Assembly: GCA_037102815.1 (NCBI GenBank) | Contig: BTPP01000004.1 | Location: forward strand, 868,001-932,000 | DNA from: Neurospora intermedia | Lineage: Eukaryota; Ascomycota; Sordariomycetes; Sordariales; Sordariaceae | Reading direction: 5' to 3' | Length of the DNA stretch: 64,000 bases | Shown: positions 58,281 to 64,000 of the stretch, piece after piece | Layout of the letters: each line of letters begins with the position of its first letter | How positions within the stretch are numbered: the first letter of the stretch is position 1 | Program-made: the position numbers and the translations under genes | The notes under the pieces: model-generated | Seen by the model: the letters and a program-made list of their open reading frames with translations, nothing else | Databases searched by the model: none | What the model was told of the DNA's origin: nothing

Positions 58281-59040
58281 AGGAATAAGACTATATATAG
58301 TTAAAATATAGAAGAATATAATTATAGTAGCCTAGAATAACTAAGACTTAATTATATATTACTTAGTTTACTATATAATTAAGGGAGAAAGAGAAAGAGA
58401 AATAGAATTGGGGAAGAAAGTAGAGGAGATAGTAAGGAAGAGAGTAAAAGTAATAATAATAATTATAGTAAGGACTCTAATAAAGGAAAGTCTACTACGC
58501 TTATTAATTTGGTAGATTAAGTACTGGTAGAATAGATGGAATAGATTAAGGAGAGTAATTAATTAGGATAATAAAAATAAATAATAATAATAATAATATT
58601 AATAATAATAATAAAAATAATAGTAAAAATATTAATAATTATAATATTAATAAGAGTTAAAATAGTAAAAAATTAATTAAAAATTAAAAATATGAATTGG
58701 AAAGAAAGAGTTTATTGAAAATTAAAAAAAAAAAACTTAAAAAAAGGTACTCTTTTTCCTAAAAAAAGGAAAAAGAGTCTTATTTTTTAAAAAATAGTTA
58801 GAATTAAAGTTCTAAAGTAATTTAAACTTCCCTACGCTATTGAGTAGGTATTTTATACGTCTTTAAATAGTAATCCGTAAACTACTAGCCTAATAACGTA
58901 GGAAAGCCTACACCTATATAGTTCGGAATTTCTTAAATAGAAACATAGCGGTTAGAATGCGTATTCTATCTAAAGAAACTACTATTTAAGGTATCTTAGT
59001 AAAAATCTCTTACGAGTAAAAATCTAAGATACTACTAATA
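58281..59040. other. AT-rich DNA with ATA/AAT-rich and purine-rich tracts; no gene seen
   Basis: Purine-rich at 58,381-58,450 and ATA/AAT-rich at 58,566-58,660. The hairpin at 58,749-58,778 is listed separately. Confidence 0.5.
58749..58778. repeat. Perfect 12-bp-arm hairpin in A-rich DNA
   Basis: ACTCTTTTTCCT and AGGAAAAAGAGT are perfect inverted repeats around a six-A loop. A second AT palindrome (TTTTTTAAAAAA) lies just downstream at 58,783-58,795. Confidence 0.75.
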
Positions 59041-59345
59041 GGAATTAAGCTTTAGAAGAATAGAAATTAGAAAGACTTAAGAAATAAAGGTTAAATTTAT
59101 TCTAAAAAACCTAAAGGCCTAGAGTAATAAGGTAAATTTACGTAGGTTAACCTTTAGAAGGATAGAAATTAGAAAGACCCAAGAAATAGAGGTTAAGTTC
59201 ATTCTAGAAAACCCGAAGGCCTAGAGTAATAAGGTAAATTCACGTAGGTTAACCCTTAGAAGGATAGAAATTAGAAAGACCTAAAAAATAGAGGTTAAAT
59301 TCATTCTAAAAAACCTAAAGGCTTAGAGTAATAAAGTAAATTTAT
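59041..59345. repeat. Tandem repeat, 102-bp unit, three copies
   Basis: Units start near 59,053, 59,155 and 59,257, each with TAGAAG(A/G)ATAGAAATTAG, AAAGAC(C/T)(C/T)A and GCCTAGAGTAATAAGGTAAATT. Divergence between units is mostly transitions. Confidence 0.85.
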
Positions 59346-59723
59346 ATAGATAATTAAATACCTAACCTACTATTTAAATATTTAATTTCTTTATTTCCAG
59401 TCTAACCCGTCGATTAAATTAGATTTAAATTAATTAGGAGTTCCTAAGTTAATTAATTATTCTAATTCCAGCTAGCTCATTAGTAAAGCTAGGCTTAGAA
59501 TAATTAAATGCCTAGTAATAATCCAATTGCCTAAATAATCTAATTACTTAAATAAATTGCTAATACTTATAGGGTATTCTCTAGTATTAGAATAGTTCTT
59601 CTTAAATACTAATTAAATAAATTTAAAAGGGGCTAAGGGGGGACGTAATATATATAGCGCTAATACCCTAGTAGACCGTAGGGAACTATAACGCTATATA
59701 CTACTATATTGAATTAGAATTAA

Positions 59724-59880
59724 AGTTTCCTTTATAAATTACTATTTCCCTTAGAAGAATTAATATAATTATAAACTACATTCTAAATCAATAGGCTAAT
59801 AAATTTCCTTTGTAGGTTATTATTTCCCCCGAAAGAATTAATATAGTTATAAATTACGCTCTAAATCGATAAGCTAATAG
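59724..59880. repeat. Tandem duplication, 78-bp unit
   Basis: Two copies start at 59,724 and 59,802, sharing TTTCCTTT, ATTTCCC, GAATTAATATA and CTCTAAATC-type blocks. The DNA between 59,346 and 59,723 and between 59,881 and 60,458 is AT-rich with nothing recognised. Confidence 0.75.
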
Positions 59881-60458
59881 GTTTATCTAGCTTCGCTATA
59901 ATTCTTAAAATACAATTTAAATACTTAAGAATTTTATTTTTTTATTCTTTATTAATAAAAACATTCTTAACAAATACTTTCGCAGAAGTTAATTTCTAAT
60001 AAGTTAAAACTTTCACCTCTTATTATTAGATATTTATATCCCCGAATATCCCTAAATTACAATTACAAGCAAATCCCTCCGGTTAAGCTAGTACCTATAT
60101 AGCCTGTCGATAACTCTAGTTAAATATTACTATTATATAGATAAGGCTTATTCTAAAGGATCTTCCTAGATATTGCCTAGAGGACGGGCCTAAGGTAGTA
60201 GTATTGTATTATAATTCTTTAATTTTAATTAGTTTTTTAAATAATAAGGAAATTTTATAACGTTCTCCTAATATTTAGTATTAATTAAGAATTTAATTAT
60301 AAGCCAGTTTGTACCTTAACTTCTACTATTATTAAATATATTACTATACTTAATAAAAGTTATTTAAAAATAATATTCCGCGGAAAGGTATTTAGATAAA
60401 AATTCTAATATCCTTCCCGTAGAATTAAGCCTTATAATAAATATAACGTCTTTTATTA

Positions 60459-60868
60459 GGCGACTATATATTTAGCTATAAGCGTATAACCCTCTAAATA
60501 AATATTATTAGGCAATTATATATTTAGCTATAGGCGCGTAACCTTCTAAATAAATATTATTAGGTAACTATATACCTAACTATAAGCGTATAACCCTCTA
60601 AATGAATATTATTAAACGACTATATATTTAACTATAAGCGCGCAACCCCTTAATAAACCCTATTAAGCGATTTTATATACGGTTGTAAGCCTGGCTATAG
60701 GCGTGTAACCCTTTTAACGGACCCTATTAAACGATTTTATATATAGTTATAAGTTTGGTTATAGGCGTACAACCCCTTTAATAGACCCTATTAAGCGACC
60801 CTATATTTAACTATAAGCGTATAACCCCCCTAGATAGACCCTATTAAGCGACTTTATACGTAGCCGGT
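60459..60868. repeat. Degenerate tandem array, ~52-70-bp units, about seven copies
   Basis: Repeated blocks contain CGACTATATATTTA, CTATAAGCG and TATAACC, then a spacer with AAATATTATTAG. Later units are longer and carry AGACCCTATTAAGCGA. From 60,869 to 60,950 a shorter CTTTTA-type repeat follows. Confidence 0.8.
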
Positions 60869-61099
60869 TACTTTTATTCTAGTTAATTACTTTTACTTTA
60901 ACTAATCGCTCTTATTCTAGCCAATCGCTTTTACCTTCTCCTTCTTATATACCCTCCAACCTCGAGTTTAGGGAAGGTGCGGGTAGATGGGCTGAATTGG
61001 GACTTTTTAATTCTTATAAAATTATTTAGTATAGGGAATTTTAAGAATCGATTTACAGCTACTAAAGTGAACCCGGCCGTAGTACTTAGTATAGGGTAG

Positions 61100-61421
61100 T
61101 ATAAAGGATCTACGAGGTTTGCACGCAGGTAGGCCTTATAAAGAGCTTGAAATAATCGACAAAGAGGAAGAGGGAGGTCTATACTAGTAAGGCACAGAGC
61201 TTCCAGCTAAATATATAAAAAGCGTAGTCATCGAAGGTGCTAGAAATGCTAAGGCTAGAAATGTGGCCCGTGCGGCGCCCCGAGGGATATACCTAATGGT
61301 ACGTAGTATATCCGGTGCTAAGACGGCTACCGATAGCCGACCGACCAATATACCCAATTAGAAGGCGCGCCTAGCTTATATTCAAAGCTAGGCATTACCT
61401 CTGGGCGCCAGCCCCGTAATA
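61100..61421 (-). repeat. LTR (322 bp), left copy
   Basis: Aligns without length change to 62,990-63,311; both contain CACAGAGCTTCCAGCTAAAT and GGCGCGCCTAGCTTA. Confidence 0.85.
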
Positions 61422-62989
61422 TTACTTCCTACCTCTCCCTTCGAAAAATAGCTAGAAATGCTATATATAAGAAGAATCTAAGTAAGCGCTCTAGTACCCC
61501 TAGTACTTTCGAATACTCCCAACGCCTTACTACCCGGGTTTTTATAATAGAAAACGATTAAGTAAATAATTAACGGTCCGAACTATTCGAGTATATTTCC
61601 CTAGGAAAGTCCTATTAATTACTTTAATACCTATTTTTTATATATATATTAATACCGGCTATACCCCCGGATTATACGGTAATTACTATACCGGGCCGGG
61701 TACTTTTAGACCTAGCCCTATAACGTTTAATTCCATCCAACTATAAAAACTACTATCCTACTATTCCTTATCCCTAGTAATAATAATATATAATATATAT
61801 ACTTTTAGTAAGATTCGCTACTACTTAATACGCTAGTAGGGTACGTATAGCCTTCCCAGGCACCTCTAAAGACTACCGGTTCTATTCTAAAGTTTACCCT
61901 TCGGGTTTTACTAGGCTAATATTTATATTATTTTAATATTTATCGCCGTTATTATTAATTTTATTATCTTCCTCCGGGCCCCCTTCCGGTTTATAAACCT
62001 AGATATATTGGATTTAAACCTTCTTATAATTTTTAGCCCAATAGGAAGGCGAACTATACGCTATATAAGCACCCTTCTTCTTCTATTTTTTCTATTATAC
62101 TTCCGTTGGATTATTGGAACTACTAGTCTGGGTAGTGGTAATATCTATCGGTTCCCCTTTATTAATAGTAGTGGTATTGGAGTTTGAATTCCCTAAATAC
62201 CCTATACTCCCTAAGAAATTATTATTATTAAAGCGCCGAAGGAAGTTATAAAGCTTAGGGTAACTATTTAAAGCTTTTAATTGTTCGTAGAAGCGCCCGA
62301 GCTATTCGTTATTTAAAAAGGATATTAACGAATTAATAATAGTTTAATTTAGCTATATATTAACTTTAATTTTATATAAAACTTCTTTAAAACGAATAAG
62401 AAAGTAGGAAATAAATTCCCTAGACTTCTATTATAAGGAAAAGAATTCGAATCCCGCTTTTTTATCCTAATTAACTTTATTGTAGTTGAACCGAAATTTC
62501 TCGAACAATTTTTCTAGAATTTAATTAGTTAGAGAAGATTAGGCGAAGGCGAATAGGGTCCGACGGACGGCCGGTAAAAGGCTAGAGTAGAGGTAGTAAA
62601 ATTGGGCCTCCAAATTACTAATTGTACAACTATTAACGTAAAGTTTAACCTCGGCTATATAAATCCATATATTAAATTCCTTTTTATCGCCGGTAAATTT
62701 ATTAAAGTACGAGAGTACTAGCTTCGGCTAGCCTCCGGTACCTTCGGCGCTACTAGAATTCCCGGCTTTTAAGGTAGCCAATTTATTAATAAGGATTTAA
62801 ATAGCTATAGCGAATTACTATTAACGTTTAGTAGAATTTTAAGCCTAAGGAATCGAAACTATAATAGTAAAGTAAAAAAAAGGTTAATAATTAGAATATT
62901 CTTCGGTAATTGGAGAGAACGGTAGCGGCGGATATATTAAAGACTATTTAAGGGAGCTAGAGGGTAATTAAGAAGAGGGTCGATTATAA

Positions 62990-63311
62990 TATAAGGGATT
63001 TACGAAGTTTGTACATAAGTAGGCCTTATAAAGAATTTAAAATAATCGATAAAAAGGAAGAGGGAAGTTTATACTAGTAAGGCACAGAGCTTCCAGCTAA
63101 ATATATAAAAAGCGTAGTCATCGAAGGTGCTAGAAATGTTAAGGCTAGAAATATAGCCCGTACGGCGCCCCGAGGGATATACCCAATAGTACGCAGTATA
63201 TCCGGTGCCAAAACGGCTGCCGACAGCCGACCAACCGATGCACCTAATCAGAAGGCGCGCCTAGCTTACACTCAAAGCTAGGCATTACCTCTGGGCGCCA
63301 GCCCTGTAACA
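62990..63311 (-). repeat. LTR (322 bp), right copy
   Basis: Partner of 61,100-61,421, ending CTGTAACA before the target duplication GGTAG. Confidence 0.85.
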
Positions 63312-64000
63312 GGTAGGTAAAAGGGGGTTAAAAATAATGTTTCTTCTTTTCTTTAAGGTAGTAATAATAGTAAGTATTTTAATACAAGGTAGGTAAAAGG
63401 TGGTCAAAGGTAGTGTTTCTTCTTTAGTTTAAAGTAGTAATAATAGTAAATATTCTAATATAGGGTAAGTAAAAGGCGGTTAAAGGTAGTGTTTCTTCTT
63501 TTCTTTAAGGTAGTATTTCTTCTTTATTTTAAAGTAGTATTTCTTCTTTTCTTTAAAGTAGTAATAGTAGTAAGTATTCTAATATAGGGTAGGTAAAAGG
63601 TAGTTAAAGGTAGTGTTTCTTCTTTTCTTTAAAGTAGTATTTCTTCTTTATTTTAAGGTAGTATTTCTTCTTTTCTTTAAGGTAGTAATAGTAGTAAGTA
63701 TTCTAATATAGAGTAGGTAAAAGGGGGTTAAAGATAATGTTTCTTCTTTTCTTTAAAGTAGTAATAGTAGTAAGAATTCTAATATAGGGTAGGTAAAAGG
63801 CGGTTAAAAGTAGTGTTTCTTCCTTATTTTAAGTATTATTTCTTCTTTTCTTTAAAGTAGTAATAATAGTAAGTATTCTAATATAGGGTAGGTAAAATCT
63901 AGTTAAAGGTAGTATTTCTTCTTTTCTTAAGGTAATATTTTTTCTTTTTTTCTCAAGTAGTATTTCTTCTTTATTTTAAGGTAGTATTTCTTACTTTCTA
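63312..64000. repeat. Minisatellite with ~72-125-bp units, running off the window
   Basis: About seven units start with GGTAGGTAAAAGG and then GGTTAAAGGTAGTGTTTCTTC. They continue with one or more TTCTTTAAGGTAGTATTTCTTC blocks and TAGTAAGTATTCTAATATAG. Unit length varies with the number of inner blocks. The single partial unit left of the LTR element (near 61,088-61,099) shows that the element landed in this array. Confidence 0.85.

Larger units (their letters stand above)
61100..63311 (-). mobile_element. Short gag-only LTR retrotransposon, 2,212 bp (minus strand)
   Basis: Direct LTRs of 322 bp lie at 61,100-61,421 and 62,990-63,311. A 5-bp target duplication GGTAG flanks them (61,095-61,099 and 63,312-63,316). 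The interior of about 1.57 kb carries a gag-type frame on the minus strand, with FTGDKKEFNIWIYIAEVKLY near 62,705-62,645 and a RFKEVLYKI block near 62,395. No polymerase or integrase region fits, so it is non-autonomous. It is broken at many points by RIP, while large parts of both LTRs remain well preserved. It sits at the left edge of the minisatellite that continues to the window end. Confidence 0.82.

Overview
The window looks like an AT-rich, transposon-packed compartment of a filamentous ascomycete (Pezizomycotina) genome. Most of it is extremely rich in TA and TAA/TAG, old coding frames can be followed only through dense in-frame stops, and paired repeat copies differ mainly by C-to-T and G-to-A transitions. 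This is the signature of repeat-induced point mutation (RIP). TTAGGG-type repeats, a spliceosomal intron with a CTAAT branch site and a short-intron tRNA-Pro agree with a filamentous fungus.

Layout. (1) 1-29,522 is a nested stack of two-gene DNA transposons. Each full unit has a Tnp2-like (possibly CACTA/EnSpm-type) transposase transcribed away from an unfamiliar second gene, with related ends reading TACTT(A/G)GCT. Copy C is the host: its transposase lies at the left edge on the minus strand and its second gene runs rightward from 11,221. Copy D (ending at 11,190) sits between C's two genes. Copy B (11,863-22,600, much less decayed) sits inside C's second gene. A Mutator-like element (24,902-28,056, perfect 45-bp terminal inverted repeats, 8-bp target duplication) sits further along the same gene. 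C's right end is at 29,522. (2) 29,523-34,399 is a minus-strand Tad1-like LINE, followed by a minus-strand LTR-retrotransposon relic to about 36,777. (3) 36,778-40,474 is low-information AT-rich DNA with a poly-T run, short tandem repeats and two opposed telomere-like motifs. (4) 40,475-42,741 is a short gag-only LTR element with 265-bp LTRs, next to a tRNA-like minus-strand sequence. (5) 44,578-45,337 is a LINE fragment and 45,420-45,543 is a piece of a Mutator-like end.

(6) 45,544-47,812 is the only host-gene island: a two-exon LaeA-like class I SAM-dependent methyltransferase that reads as intact, followed by a tRNA-Pro(AGG) with an 18-nt intron. (7) 48,650-51,357 is a decayed pogo/Fot1-like DNA transposon, and 51,358-56,700 is a second, plus-strand copy of the Tad1-like LINE. 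(8) 56,700-64,000 is AT-rich DNA with several tandem arrays, a hairpin, a small inverted-repeat element around an unmutated core, and a second gag-only LTR element (61,100-63,311, minus strand) inserted at the edge of a minisatellite that runs off the window.

No pathway can be built from the window: one gene and one tRNA appear functional, and the rest is mobile DNA. The most novel signal is the second gene of the two-gene transposons. It is conserved in three copies in this window and I do not recognise its family.
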